From Streptomyces graminofaciens (lineage in GTDB: Bacteria; Actinomycetota; Actinomycetes; Streptomycetales; Streptomycetaceae): a stretch of 64,000 bases of DNA. The notes below the pieces were generated by a model. The model was given only the letters and a program-made list of their open reading frames with translations. It had not been told where the DNA came from and did not search any database. The translations under genes and the position numbers were made by a program. Below, in pieces: positions 29,756 to 38,383 of the stretch. Location: the NCBI RefSeq assembly GCF_030294945.1, contig NZ_AP018448.1, positions 4,092,001 to 4,156,000 of the forward strand, written 5' to 3'. How positions within the stretch are numbered: the stretch's first letter is position 1; the number at the start of each line of letters is the position of its first letter.

Positions 29756-32599
29756 TCAGTACACCGGGAGCGTCCTCGGGCCGAGGTCGTCGCGGACGGG
29801 CGGGCGCGCGAGCCGCACGGTGGCGCCGAGCACGCTCAGTCCTCGCGGGGCGACGACGACCGGTTCCAGGGAGACCGCGACGACCTCGGGGTGGTCGTCG
29901 ACCAGCCGCGACACCCGGGACAGCAGTTCCTCCAGCGCACCCGTGTCGACCGGGGCCGAGCCCCTCCAGCCGAAGAGGAGGGGTGCCGTCCGGATCGACC
30001 GGACCAGTGAGGCCACGTCCCGCCCGGTGGCCGGAATCAGCCGGTGCGCGATGTCTCCGAGCAGCTGCGACGCGGGCCCGGCGAGCCCGAAGGACAGCAC
30101 CGCTCCGGCCGCGGGGTCGATCACCGTCCGCACGATCGTGTCGACGCCGCGCGGGGCCATGCCCTGGACGACCGGACGCAGCTCTTCCGGCCCGCCGAAC
30201 AGCTCCGTCAACTCGGCGTACGCCCGCCGCAGTTGCTCCTCGTCCGCCAGGTCGAGGCGGACGCCGCCCAGGTCGGCGCGGTGCCGCAGGTGCGGGGCGG
30301 TCGTCTTGAGCGCCACGGGGTAGCCGATCGCGCGGGCCGCGGCCACGGCCTCGTCCGGGGTGGGCGCGGGCCGAGCCTCCCGCACCCGGATGCCGTAGCG
30401 CGCGAGCAGCTCACAGGTCTCGGCCGTACCGAGCGTGAGCCCCTCGCCTCGCGCGAGCAGCCCGTCGATCTGCTCGGCGGCCCCCTTCTCGTCGATGTCC
30501 TCGTACACGGGCACTTTCCCGGGGTCCACCCCGTCCCGCCGCCACTGGGCGTACTTCACGGCTTCGGCGAGGGCGCGGACGGCGCGCTCGGCGGCGGGGT
30601 AGGCGGGGATGAGGCGGGCGTCCGAAGAGGGCGCGTCCGACGCCTCCCGCACTTCGGTGGGAGGTCGTTCCGCAGGGCGGAACGGGTGGGCACCGCCTGC
30701 GGCGCCGGGTGCCGATTCGGCCGCCTGGGGCCCGGTGCTGGCCGCAGCGGACAACGCCGCCGCCAGGCCGCCCAGCTCGACGTGCACCACGAGCACCGGC
30801 TTCGACGGCGTCGCCGCCGCCGCTGCCCGCAACGCCTCCGCCAGCTCCGCATCGCCGGGCGACACCTCCCCGAGCGCCGGTATCGCGGTCACCACCACCG
30901 CGTCGCACGAGTCGTCGGCCAGCGCCCGCGACAACGCCGCGTGGAAGTCCTGCGCCGAGGCGCCCGTGGTCAGGTCCAGCGGACGCAGCGGTCGCAGCCC
31001 CTCGGAGAGGCACGCGTCGTAGGTGAGCAGCCCCAGCGACTCCGAGTTCCCCAGGATCGCCACCCTCGGCCCCGCCGGCAGCGGCTGCCGGGCCAGCAGC
31101 AGCCCCGTGTCGACCAGGTCCGTGATCGTGTCGACCCGGATCACCCCTGCCTGGCGCAGCAGCTCGGACACCGTGGCGTGGGGCAGCCGCGTGGCTCGTA
31201 CGGCGTGCCCCTGGGGAGCGGAGCCGTGACGCGCCCCCTGCACCACCACGAGCGGCTTGACCGCGGCCGTGCGCCGGGCGAGGCGGGTGAACTTGCGCGG
31301 GTTGCCGATGGACTCCAGGTACATCAGGACGACATCGGTGTCCGGGTCCTCGTACCAGTACTGGAGGACGTCGTTCCCCGAGACGTCCGCCCGGTTGCCC
31401 GACGACACGAATGTCGACACGCCTGTGACCCCGGTGACTCCTCCCCCGCGTCGGTGCAGCCGGGACAGCAGGGCGATGCCGATGGCGCCGGACTGGGCGA
31501 AGAGGCCGATACGGCCGGAGCGGGGCATCTCGGGGGCGAGCGAGGCGTTCAGCCGTACCTCGGGGGAGGTGTTGATGATGCCGAAGGCGTTCGGGCCGAT
31601 GATGCGCATGCCGTACGTGCGCGCCTGGCGGACCAGATCGCGCTGGCGCTCACGCCCCTCGGGACCGCTCTCGGCGTACCCGGCGGAGACGACCACGAGC
31701 CCCTGCACGCCGTGCTCGCCGCACTCGGCGACGGCCTCGGGGACGTAGGCGGCCGGGACGGCGACGACCGCGAGGTCGACGGGCCCCTCGATGTCCCCGA
31801 CGGAGCGGTACGCCGGGACGCCGTCGAGTTCCTTCTCCTCTTCCCGCATGCCCTTGTTCACCGCGTACAACTTCCCGCAGAACCCCGCGTCCCGCAGGTT
31901 GGCGAGCACGCTGCGGCCCACTCCCCCGGACGCGCGCCCGGCGCCGACGACGGCGACCGAGCCGGGGGCGAGCAGTCGCTGCACGGACCGGGCCTCGGCG
32001 CGCTGCTCCCGCGCGCGCTGCACGGCGAGGGAGCGGTCGGTGGGCTCCAGGCCGAATTCGAGGCGTACGACGCCGTCCTCGAAGCTGCGCTTCTGCTGGT
32101 ACCCGGCGTCCGTGAACACCTTGATCATCTTGCTGTTGGCAGGGAGCACCTCGGCGGCGAAGCGCCTGATGCCGCGCTCGCGGGCGACAGCGGCGATGTG
32201 TTCGAGGAGAGCGGAGGCGACGCCACGCCCCTGATGGGCGTCCTGGACGAGGAAGGCGACCTCGGCCTCGTCGGCGGGGGCCGACGCGGGCATGCCGTCG
32301 GCGTCGATTCGGTCATAGCGTACGGTGGCGATGAACTCGCCGCCGACCGTGGCCGCGAGTCCCACCCGGTCCACGAAGTCGTGGTGCGTGAAGCGGTGGA
32401 CGTCCTTGGCGGACAGGCGAGGGTACGGCGCGAAGAAGCGGTAGTACTTCGACTCGTCCGAGACCTGCTCGTAGAAGCTGACCAGGCGCTCGGCGTCATC
32501 AACGGTGATGGGCCTGACGCGTGCGGTGCCGCCGTCGCGCAGCACCACGTCGGCCTCCCAGTGGGCGGGGTACTCGTGCCGGTCCGACGAGGTCTGCAT
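29756..32599 (-). CDS. Fusion of GNAT acetyltransferase with acyl-CoA synthetase (NDP-forming)
   Basis: The protein has 947 residues. The GNAT domain lies at about 20-165 (LVQDAHQGRGVASALLEH is the acetyl-CoA loop). A CoA-binding Rossmann domain (about 205-310, SVAVVGAGRASGGVGRSVLANL), a succinyl-CoA-ligase-like part (FAQSGAIGIALLS), a low-complexity Ala/Pro-rich linker (about 620-670) and an ATP-grasp domain (about 700-945, YPVALKTTAPHLRHRADLGGV) follow. The GNAT sits at the N-terminus, unlike the E. coli PatZ order. Streptomyces homologues act on acetyl-CoA synthetase by lysine acetylation, so a protein acetyltransferase controlled by the ligase-like half is the likely role. Confidence 0.9.
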   Translation of the reverse strand: MQTSSDRHEYPAHWEADVVLRDGGTARVRPITVDDAERLVSFYEQVSDESKYYRFFAPYPRLSAKDVHRFTHHDFVDRVGLAATVGGEFIATVRYDRIDADGMPASAPADEAEVAFLVQDAHQGRGVASALLEHIAAVARERGIRRFAAEVLPANSKMIKVFTDAGYQQKRSFEDGVVRLEFGLEPTDRSLAVQRAREQRAEARSVQRLLAPGSVAVVGAGRASGGVGRSVLANLRDAGFCGKLYAVNKGMREEEKELDGVPAYRSVGDIEGPVDLAVVAVPAAYVPEAVAECGEHGVQGLVVVSAGYAESGPEGRERQRDLVRQARTYGMRIIGPNAFGIINTSPEVRLNASLAPEMPRSGRIGLFAQSGAIGIALLSRLHRRGGGVTGVTGVSTFVSSGNRADVSGNDVLQYWYEDPDTDVVLMYLESIGNPRKFTRLARRTAAVKPLVVVQGARHGSAPQGHAVRATRLPHATVSELLRQAGVIRVDTITDLVDTGLLLARQPLPAGPRVAILGNSESLGLLTYDACLSEGLRPLRPLDLTTGASAQDFHAALSRALADDSCDAVVVTAIPALGEVSPGDAELAEALRAAAAATPSKPVLVVHVELGGLAAALSAAASTGPQAAESAPGAAGGAHPFRPAERPPTEVREASDAPSSDARLIPAYPAAERAVRALAEAVKYAQWRRDGVDPGKVPVYEDIDEKGAAEQIDGLLARGEGLTLGTAETCELLARYGIRVREARPAPTPDEAVAAARAIGYPVALKTTAPHLRHRADLGGVRLDLADEEQLRRAYAELTELFGGPEELRPVVQGMAPRGVDTIVRTVIDPAAGAVLSFGLAGPASQLLGDIAHRLIPATGRDVASLVRSIRTAPLLFGWRGSAPVDTGALEELLSRVSRLVDDHPEVVAVSLEPVVVAPRGLSVLGATVRLARPPVRDDLGPRTLPVY

Positions 32600-32714
32600 G
32601 GGCCCCAGAGTACGGCTCGCGTCCGTGTGCGGCGCGAGGCAGTCTGGGGAAGCACAACTGCCGGTTGACGGTCAGGCCGTGGGCCCGATTCCGGCGCGCT
32701 TCACGATATGGGAA

Positions 32715-32744
32715 ACTGGTCTAGACAACCCGGTCTAGACCTCT
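32715..32744. promoter_or_regulatory. Two adjacent DasR-type operators (dre) in the ptsH promoter
   Basis: ACTGGTCTAGACAACC (32715-32730) and CCCGGTCTAGACCTCT (32729-32744) both carry the GGTCTAGAC core of the DasR responsive element ACTGGTCTAGACCACT. They lie 35-64 bp upstream of ptsH. DasR is the GlcNAc-responsive global repressor and controls PTS genes in Streptomyces. Confidence 0.85.
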
Positions 32745-32778
32745 TGAGTCACTCAATACATCCGAAGGGCAGCATCAC

Positions 32779-33060
32779 ATGGCTGAGCGCCGCGTCAACG
32801 TCGGCTGGGCCGAGGGCCTCCACGCCCGCCCCGCATCCATCTTCGTCCGGGCCACCACGGCCGCCGGTATCCCCGTGACGATCGCCAAGGCCGACGGCAA
32901 CGCCGTCAACGCGGCCTCCATGCTGGCGGTCCTGGGCCTCGGCGCCCAGGGCGGCGAGGAGATCGTCCTGGCCTCCGACGCGGAGGGCGCGGACATCGCG
33001 CTCGACCGTCTGGCCAAGCTCGTCTCCGAGGGGCTCGAGGAGCTTCCCGAGACGGTCTGA
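32779..33060 (+). CDS. ptsH: HPr phosphocarrier protein
   Basis: The protein has 93 residues. The active-site helix EGLHARPAS has His15, which accepts phosphate from enzyme I. The region around Ser47 (NAASMLAVLGLGA) corresponds to the regulatory serine site of Gram-positive HPr. It passes phosphate to PTS permeases, for example for N-acetylglucosamine. Two DasR-type operators precede it and a hairpin follows, so it is monocistronic and GlcNAc-responsive. Confidence 0.97.
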   Translation: MAERRVNVGWAEGLHARPASIFVRATTAAGIPVTIAKADGNAVNAASMLAVLGLGAQGGEEIVLASDAEGADIALDRLAKLVSEGLEELPETV

Positions 33061-33106
33061 GCGACGCGGTGAGGCCCTGAGGGCCACCACCACCCGCACG
33101 CGACAC

Positions 33107-33142
33107 CGAAGGGCTCGTCCGATTTATCGGGCGGGCCCTTCG
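33107..33142 (+). terminator. Terminator after ptsH
   Basis: CGAAGGGC pairs with GCCCTTCG (33135-33142), with an inner CGTCCGAT/ATCGGGCG stem containing one G-U pair. It is 46 bp past the stop. Confidence 0.75.
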
Positions 33143-33268
33143 CATTTCCGTTCCGCAGGCGGCCTGTTTTCGTTCGGCGAACGACGGGACGTTGGCAGGG
33201 AAATCTTTCTGCGGGCAGCAAAAATAATGCCCCGCGAATTCCCACTGTCTTTGTATACGGCTCCCGTG

Positions 33269-33973
33269 TTAAAGCCGCGGGCCCGTCATGTTTACGTGAT
33301 GTTGCGAAGTCCTCACACGGTCCGCGCGCTCCGCCCCGGCGGGCCCGCCCGGAAATCGGAGACGGTGTGCGGCGGTCGCCCGCTCGGTGTGCAGGGCGGT
33401 GATCGTCCGCGCCCGGTCGCTGTCGCCGCGCGCGACCGCGTCCACGATGCCGCCGTGCTCCGCCCAGGACTCCACGGGGTTGGCCGGCGCCTCGACCGCG
33501 TACATCCAGGCGATCTTGTGCCGCAGCTGGGCGAGCGTCGAGGTCAGCGCGGGGCTGCCGGAGGCCTGGGCGAGCGTCTCGTGGAACCAGCCGCCCAGGG
33601 AGCGCAGGTCCTCGCTGTTGCCCCGCCTGGCCCGCTCCTGGCCCAGCCTGACCAGGCCGCGCAGCACCTTGAGGTGCGCCTCCGTACGGCGCTGGGCGGC
33701 ACGGGCGGCGCCCAGCGGCTCCAGCAGCATGCGCATCTCCAGCAGGTCGGCGGCCTCCTGCTCGGTCGGCTCGGCGACGCACGCGCCCGCGTGCCTGCGC
33801 GTCACCACGAAGCCCTCGGCCTCCAGCGTGCGCAGCGCCTCGCGCACGGGGACGCGGCTGACGCCGTAGCGGCGGGCGAGCAGTTCCTCGGTGAGACGGC
33901 CGCCGCGCTCGTAGACACCCGCGACGATGTCATCACGGATCGCCGTGCATACCGAATGCGCCGGAATACGCAT
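33269..33973 (-). CDS. GntR-family transcription regulator (FadR/FCD type)
   Basis: The protein has 234 residues. The N-terminal winged helix (LTEELLARRYGVSRVPVREALRTLEAEGF) is followed by an all-helical FCD domain with the metal-ligand pattern (WFHETLAQASGSPAL, then WAEHGGIVDAVARGD). ATG 33973 follows GGAGGTC. Effector and target are unknown; FCD domains bind carboxylic acids with a metal. It is convergent with ptsH and is a local regulator candidate for carbon metabolism. Confidence 0.9.
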   Translation of the reverse strand: MRIPAHSVCTAIRDDIVAGVYERGGRLTEELLARRYGVSRVPVREALRTLEAEGFVVTRRHAGACVAEPTEQEAADLLEMRMLLEPLGAARAAQRRTEAHLKVLRGLVRLGQERARRGNSEDLRSLGGWFHETLAQASGSPALTSTLAQLRHKIAWMYAVEAPANPVESWAEHGGIVDAVARGDSDRARTITALHTERATAAHRLRFPGGPAGAERADRVRTSQHHVNMTGPRL

Positions 33974-34133
33974 GACCGACCTCCGCCTTAATCCCCGTGA
34001 AACGTCGATGATTGACGTGTGTTCCAGCGACTCTATTGCAGCGGGCCGGAATTTCCGATGGCGGGCCGGAATCCATGGATATTTTTTGGACAGGAGGTAC
34101 GTCACAACGAGGAGGTCCCGCACAACGACGAAA

Positions 34134-34156
34134 GCCCCGGCTCGGTGAGCCGGGGC
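34134..34156 (-). terminator. Terminator after the M23 peptidase gene
   Basis: GCCCCGGCTC (34134-34143) pairs perfectly with GAGCCGGGGC (34147-34156), 26 bp past the stop on the minus strand. Confidence 0.82.
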
Positions 34157-34181
34157 CTCGCGGGAAGCGCTGAGCGGTTCG

Positions 34182-34961
34182 TCAGACGTTCACGCCGTGC
34201 GAGCGCAGGTACGCGACGGGGTCGATGTCCGAGCCGTAGTCGGGCGACGTACGGGCCTCGAAGTGCAGATGCGGGCCGGTGACGTTGCCCGTCGCGCCGG
34301 AGAGGCCGATCTGCTGGCCGGGGGTGACCGTCTGGCCGACGGAGACGCCGATGGACGACAGGTGGCCGTACTGGGTGTACGTGCCGTCGTTCATCTTGAT
34401 GACGATGTTGTTGCCGTACGCGCCGCCCCAACCCGCCTCGACGACGGTGCCGGAGCCGACCGCGTGGACGACCGTGCCGGACGCGGCGTGGAAGTCGACA
34501 CCGGTGTGGGTGCCGGAGGACCAGACGGCGCCGCCGGCCTTGTAGCCGGTGGAGATGTACGAGCCGCTGATCGGGGAGACGAAGGTGTTGAGGCGCTTGC
34601 GCTCGGCGGCGCGGGCGGCGCGGACCTCGACCTCGCGGTCCGCCTTGGCCTTCGCGGCGGCTTGCGCCCGGGCCTGCTCCTGCGCCTGCTTCTTGGCGGC
34701 GGCCACCTCGGCGGCCTGCTGCTGGGCGGCGGCCTGGGTGTCGACCTGCTCGGCGACCGTGTCGCCGAGGGTGATGATCTGGTTCAGCCCGGTCTGCTCG
34801 GAGGGTGACTCCGGGACGGAGGCGCCCGCGGCGAGCGCCGGAGCCGAAAGGGTGCCTATGACACCGGTGGTGGTGAGAGCGGCGACGCCCACGGTCCTCG
34901 TGGTCGAGCGCTTCACACGGCCGGGACGGCGATGCTTCCCAGCGGCACGGGTGAACGCCAT
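34182..34961 (-). CDS. Secreted M23 family metallopeptidase (peptidoglycan endopeptidase)
   Basis: The protein has 259 residues. A basic N-terminus and hydrophobic stretch (VGVAALTTTGVIGTLSAPALA, ending in an AxA signal peptidase site) mark export. A coiled-coil-like Ala/Gln/Lys-rich segment (about 70-125) precedes the LytM domain with HTGVDFHAASGT (zinc His/Asp), YGHLSSIGVSVG and the HLHFE motif. It cleaves peptide cross-bridges in peptidoglycan. The long leader carries a c-di-AMP riboswitch, so expression should respond to c-di-AMP. Confidence 0.93.
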   Translation of the reverse strand: MAFTRAAGKHRRPGRVKRSTTRTVGVAALTTTGVIGTLSAPALAAGASVPESPSEQTGLNQIITLGDTVAEQVDTQAAAQQQAAEVAAAKKQAQEQARAQAAAKAKADREVEVRAARAAERKRLNTFVSPISGSYISTGYKAGGAVWSSGTHTGVDFHAASGTVVHAVGSGTVVEAGWGGAYGNNIVIKMNDGTYTQYGHLSSIGVSVGQTVTPGQQIGLSGATGNVTGPHLHFEARTSPDYGSDIDPVAYLRSHGVNV

Positions 34962-34984
34962 CAAGTGGCTGGTCCTTTCCTTCC

Positions 34985-35140
34985 CTCTCGCCTACCGGGT
35001 TAGCTGACGGGTTCGGAGCAGGAAGGTCTCCTACGGAAACCCCTCAACTGGTGAAGGGCGTCCGATTCACCCCAGGGACTGCGGTTGGGTCCCCGGCTCC
35101 CCTGGCTCGCGCCGTACGGGGACTCGGCGATGACTGTCCG
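34985..35140 (-). ncRNA. ydaO-type c-di-AMP riboswitch upstream of the M23 peptidase gene
   Basis: Read on the minus strand, the leader contains the conserved blocks of the ydaO/yuaA element: CGCCGAGTCC, GGGGAGCCGGGGACCCA, GGGGTGAATC, TAGGAGACCTTCCTGC, CCGAACCCGTCAGCTAACC and GTAGGCG next to the gene. These riboswitches bind c-di-AMP and in Streptomyces commonly precede cell-wall hydrolase genes, where ligand binding is expected to turn expression off. The expression platform lies between about 34962 and 34990. Exact stem ends are approximate. Confidence 0.92.
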
Positions 35141-35278
35141 GTGCCGCGGCTGCGGCGAACTGCTGGCGAACAGCCGGACCGACGCTAAGTGGGCCACTTC
35201 GAAATAACAAACGGATCACGGGTTTTGTTGCGTACGCCACAGGTCAGACACACAACCTCCCCCATTAATAGGGACAAA

Positions 35279-35316
35279 CAGGGGCCCCGGTGACTCTTCA
35301 GTCACTGGGGCCCCTG
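35279..35316 (-). terminator. Terminator after the M16 peptidase pair
   Basis: CAGGGGCCCCGGTGACT (35279-35295) pairs almost perfectly with AGTCACTGGGGCCCCTG (35300-35316) around a CTTC loop. It lies 37 bp past the stop of the second M16 gene. Confidence 0.88.
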
Positions 35317-35352
35317 CGGTTTGCGAGCTTCCGCCCGGATCCGCCCGGTCCT

Positions 35353-36741
35353 CTACTCGGCCGGTACGACGGTGACTTCGCCGATGCCGAGGGCCCTGAC
35401 CGGCTCCTCGATCTGCGCGGCGTCGCCGACGAGGATCGTCACCAGACGGTCCACCGGGAAGGCGTTGACCGCGGCCGCGGTGGCCTCCACCGTGCCGGTC
35501 GCGGCGAGCTGCTGATAGAGCGTCGCCTGGTAGTCGTCCGGCAGGTACTGCTCGACCTGGTCGGCCAGCGTGCTCGCCACGGCCGCGGCCGTCTCGTACT
35601 TGAGGGGGGCGACCCCGACGAGGTTCTGCACGGCGACATCGCGCTCGGCGTCGGTCAGGCCCTCGGCGGCGAGCGTGCGCAGGACCGTCCACAGGTCGTC
35701 GAGCGCCGGGCCCGTGTTCGGCGTGTCGACCGAACCGCTGATGGCGAGCATCGAGGCACCCGAGCCGTCCGGCGCGGAACGCAACACCTGGCCGAACGCG
35801 CGCACACCGTAGGTGTAGCCCTTTTCCTCCCGCAGGACGCGGTCCAGGCGGGAGGTGAGGGTGCCGCCGAGGCAGTACGTGCCGAGCACCTGGGCGGCCC
35901 ACACGCGGTCGTGGCGGTCGGCGCCGACGCGGCCGATGAGCAGCTGCGTCTGGACGGCGCCGGGACGGTCCACGATGACGACACGTCCGGTGTCGTCGGC
36001 GCTCACCGGCGGCACGGGGCGCGGCTGGGCCGAGGAGCCGGTCCAGGCGCCCAGGGTGTCGCCGAGGAGCGCGTCCAGGTCGACACCGGTGAGGTCGCCG
36101 ACGACCACGGCGGTGGCCGTCGCGGGGCGTACGTGCTTCTCGTAGAAGGCGCGTACGGCCGCGGAGTCGATGCCCTCGACGGTCTCCTCGGTGCCCTGGC
36201 GCGGGCGGGACATGCGCGAAGCCGCCGGGAACAGCTCCTTGGAGAGCTGCTTCGCGGCACGGCGGCCCGGGTTGGCCGTCTCGTGCGGGATCTCGTCCAG
36301 GCGGTTGGCGACGAGCCGCTCGACCTCGCTGTCCGCGAACGCGGGGGCCCGCAGGGCGTCGGCGAGCAGACCGAGCGCCTTGGGCAGCCGCGACACGGGG
36401 ACTTCGAGGGACAGGCGTACGCCGGGGTGGTCCGCGTGCGAGTCGAGGGTGGCGCCGCAGCGCTCCAGCTCGGCGGCGAACTCCTCGGCGGTGTGCTTGT
36501 CGGTGCCCTCGGAGAAGGCGCGGGCCATGATCGTGGCGACGCCGTCGAGGCCGGCCGGCTCGGCGTCCAGGGGCGCGTCGAGGAGGACCTCCACGGCGAC
36601 GACCTGCTGGCCGGGGCGGTGGCAGCGCAGGACGGTCAGGCCGTTGTCCAGCGCGGCGCGCTCGGGCGCCGGGAACGCCCAGGGCTTGGCGTCGCCGGCC
36701 TGGGGCTGCGGGTGGAACTCCATGTTCGCGAGTTCGGTCAC
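35353..36741 (-). CDS. M16 family peptidase-like protein (non-catalytic partner)
   Basis: The protein has 462 residues and four half-domains of the pitrilysin/MPP fold. It lacks the inverted zinc motif HxxEH; the equivalent region reads ARAFSEGTDKHTAEEFAAEL. The C-terminal half keeps REEKGYTYGVRAFG, the substrate-binding R/Y motif of M16 partners. M16 enzymes often work as a catalytic subunit plus a substrate-binding one, so this is the likely second subunit. It starts at GTG 36741, overlapping the catalytic gene's stop by 4 bp. Confidence 0.9.
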   Translation of the reverse strand: MTELANMEFHPQPQAGDAKPWAFPAPERAALDNGLTVLRCHRPGQQVVAVEVLLDAPLDAEPAGLDGVATIMARAFSEGTDKHTAEEFAAELERCGATLDSHADHPGVRLSLEVPVSRLPKALGLLADALRAPAFADSEVERLVANRLDEIPHETANPGRRAAKQLSKELFPAASRMSRPRQGTEETVEGIDSAAVRAFYEKHVRPATATAVVVGDLTGVDLDALLGDTLGAWTGSSAQPRPVPPVSADDTGRVVIVDRPGAVQTQLLIGRVGADRHDRVWAAQVLGTYCLGGTLTSRLDRVLREEKGYTYGVRAFGQVLRSAPDGSGASMLAISGSVDTPNTGPALDDLWTVLRTLAAEGLTDAERDVAVQNLVGVAPLKYETAAAVASTLADQVEQYLPDDYQATLYQQLAATGTVEATAAAVNAFPVDRLVTILVGDAAQIEEPVRALGIGEVTVVPAE

Positions 36742-38093
36742 TTCGCCGACTCCTCGTTCTCGTCGGTGGTCTCGGCGTCGTCGGCTTCGGGGGCGACCGG
36801 CTCGTAGACGAGCACCGCGCGGTTGTCGGGGCGCAGGCGGGCCTTGGCGACCTCCTGGACCTCCTCGGGGGTCACCTCGAGGACGCGCTTGACGGCGGTC
36901 AGGGCGAGCTGCGGGTCGCCGAACAGGACGGCGAAGCGGCACAGTTCGTCGGCGCGGCCCGCGACCGTGCCGAGGCGGTCCAGCCACTCGCGCTCCAACT
37001 GGGCCTGGGCGCGCTCCATCTCCTCGGCCGTGGGGCCCTCCTCGGCGAACCGGGCGAGCTCCTCGTCGACGGCGGTCTCGATGACCGGTACCTCCACGTC
37101 GCCGGAGGTCTTCACGTCGAACCAGCCCAGGGAGGGTGCGCCGGCCAGCCTCAGCAGGTAGAAGCCGGCGGCGACGGCGGTGCGGTCACGGCGTACGAGC
37201 CGGTTGTAGAGGCGGGACGACTCGCCGCCGCCGAGGATCGTCAGCGCCAGGTCGACCGCGTCGCACGCGCGCGTGCCGTCCTCCGGCAGCCGGTAGGCGG
37301 CCATCAACGCGCGCGCGGGGACCTCTTCCTCGATGATCTCGCGCAGTTCCTCGCCGATGATCTCGGGCAGCGCGCCGTCACGCGGGGCGGGCTTGCCGTC
37401 GTGCCCCGGGATGGAGCCGAAGTACTTCTCGACCCAGGCGAGCGTCTGCTCGGGGTCGATGTCGCCGACCACCGAGAGCACCGCGTTGTTGGGCGCGTAG
37501 TAGGTGCGGAAGAACGCGCGGGCGTCCTCCAGGGTGGCCGCGTCCAGGTCCGCCATCGACCCGATCGGGGTGTGGTGGTAGGGGTGGCCCTCCGGGTAGG
37601 CGAGGGCGGTCAGCTTCTCGAAGGCGGTGCCGTAGGGGACGTTGTCGTAGCGCTGGCGGCGCTCGTTCTTGACGACGTCCCGCTGGTTCTCCATCGACTC
37701 GTCGTCGAGGGCCGCGAGCAGCGAGCCCATGCGGTCGGCCTCCAGCCAGAGGGCGAGCTCCAGCTGGTGGGTGGGCATGGTCTCGAAGTAGTTGGTGCGC
37801 TCGAAACTGGTCGTGCCGTTCAGCGAGCCGCCCGCGCCCTGGACCAGTTCGAAGTGGCCGTTGCCCTTGACCTGGGCGGAGCCCTGGAACATCAGGTGCT
37901 CGAAGAGGTGGGCGAGGCCGGTACGGCCCTTGACCTCGTGACGGGAGCCGACGTCGTACCAGAGGCACACCGCCGCGACCGGGGTCAGGTGGTCCTCGGA
38001 GAGCACCACGCGCAGGCCGTTGGCCAGACGATGCTCGGTCGCTGTCAGGCCTCCGGAGCCTGCCTCGGCTGTGGCCGTGTGACCCATGGGCAT
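36738..38093 (-). CDS. M16 family zinc metallopeptidase (catalytic subunit)
   Basis: The protein has 451 residues. The inverted zinc motif [10 protein letters not shown] with the downstream glutamate region is complete. It cleaves short peptides or unfolded proteins. No signal peptide is evident. The ATG at 38093 follows GAAGGGA; an alternative ATG is six bases downstream. The downstream gene encodes the non-catalytic partner, and the two form an operon ended by the hairpin at 35279-35316. Confidence 0.94.
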   Translation of the reverse strand: MPMGHTATAEAGSGGLTATEHRLANGLRVVLSEDHLTPVAAVCLWYDVGSRHEVKGRTGLAHLFEHLMFQGSAQVKGNGHFELVQGAGGSLNGTTSFERTNYFETMPTHQLELALWLEADRMGSLLAALDDESMENQRDVVKNERRQRYDNVPYGTAFEKLTALAYPEGHPYHHTPIGSMADLDAATLEDARAFFRTYYAPNNAVLSVVGDIDPEQTLAWVEKYFGSIPGHDGKPAPRDGALPEIIGEELREIIEEEVPARALMAAYRLPEDGTRACDAVDLALTILGGGESSRLYNRLVRRDRTAVAAGFYLLRLAGAPSLGWFDVKTSGDVEVPVIETAVDEELARFAEEGPTAEEMERAQAQLEREWLDRLGTVAGRADELCRFAVLFGDPQLALTAVKRVLEVTPEEVQEVAKARLRPDNRAVLVYEPVAPEADDAETTDENEESAK

Positions 38094-38383
38094 GTACGTC
38101 CCTTCGATCGCGAGAGCGGTCGTTCGCTACCGCAGTTTTCCTGCCGGTCCTGTCACTGTATGCAAGCGCGCGGACGTCCGGCGAAGTTCCCGGAGGTCGT
38201 ACGCCCAGAGCGAGACCGGAGTTACCGACACCACGGGCCGATCAAGGTCGGCACACCATGTTGACGCGGGGCCCGGACGGCCCGGCCGGGCGGTCGGGGC
38301 CGGGTCGTGTCCGCGTTGTCAGTGCGGCAGTCCACAATGGTCGCGTCAGATCCCGTTCACGCCTCAGCAAGGAGCCGGCAGCG

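Noticed and set aside
30044..32668. An 874-codon + strand frame opposite the GNAT/ligase fusion
   Set aside because: It lies entirely antisense to a well-supported gene and has low-complexity Arg/Gly/Val content.
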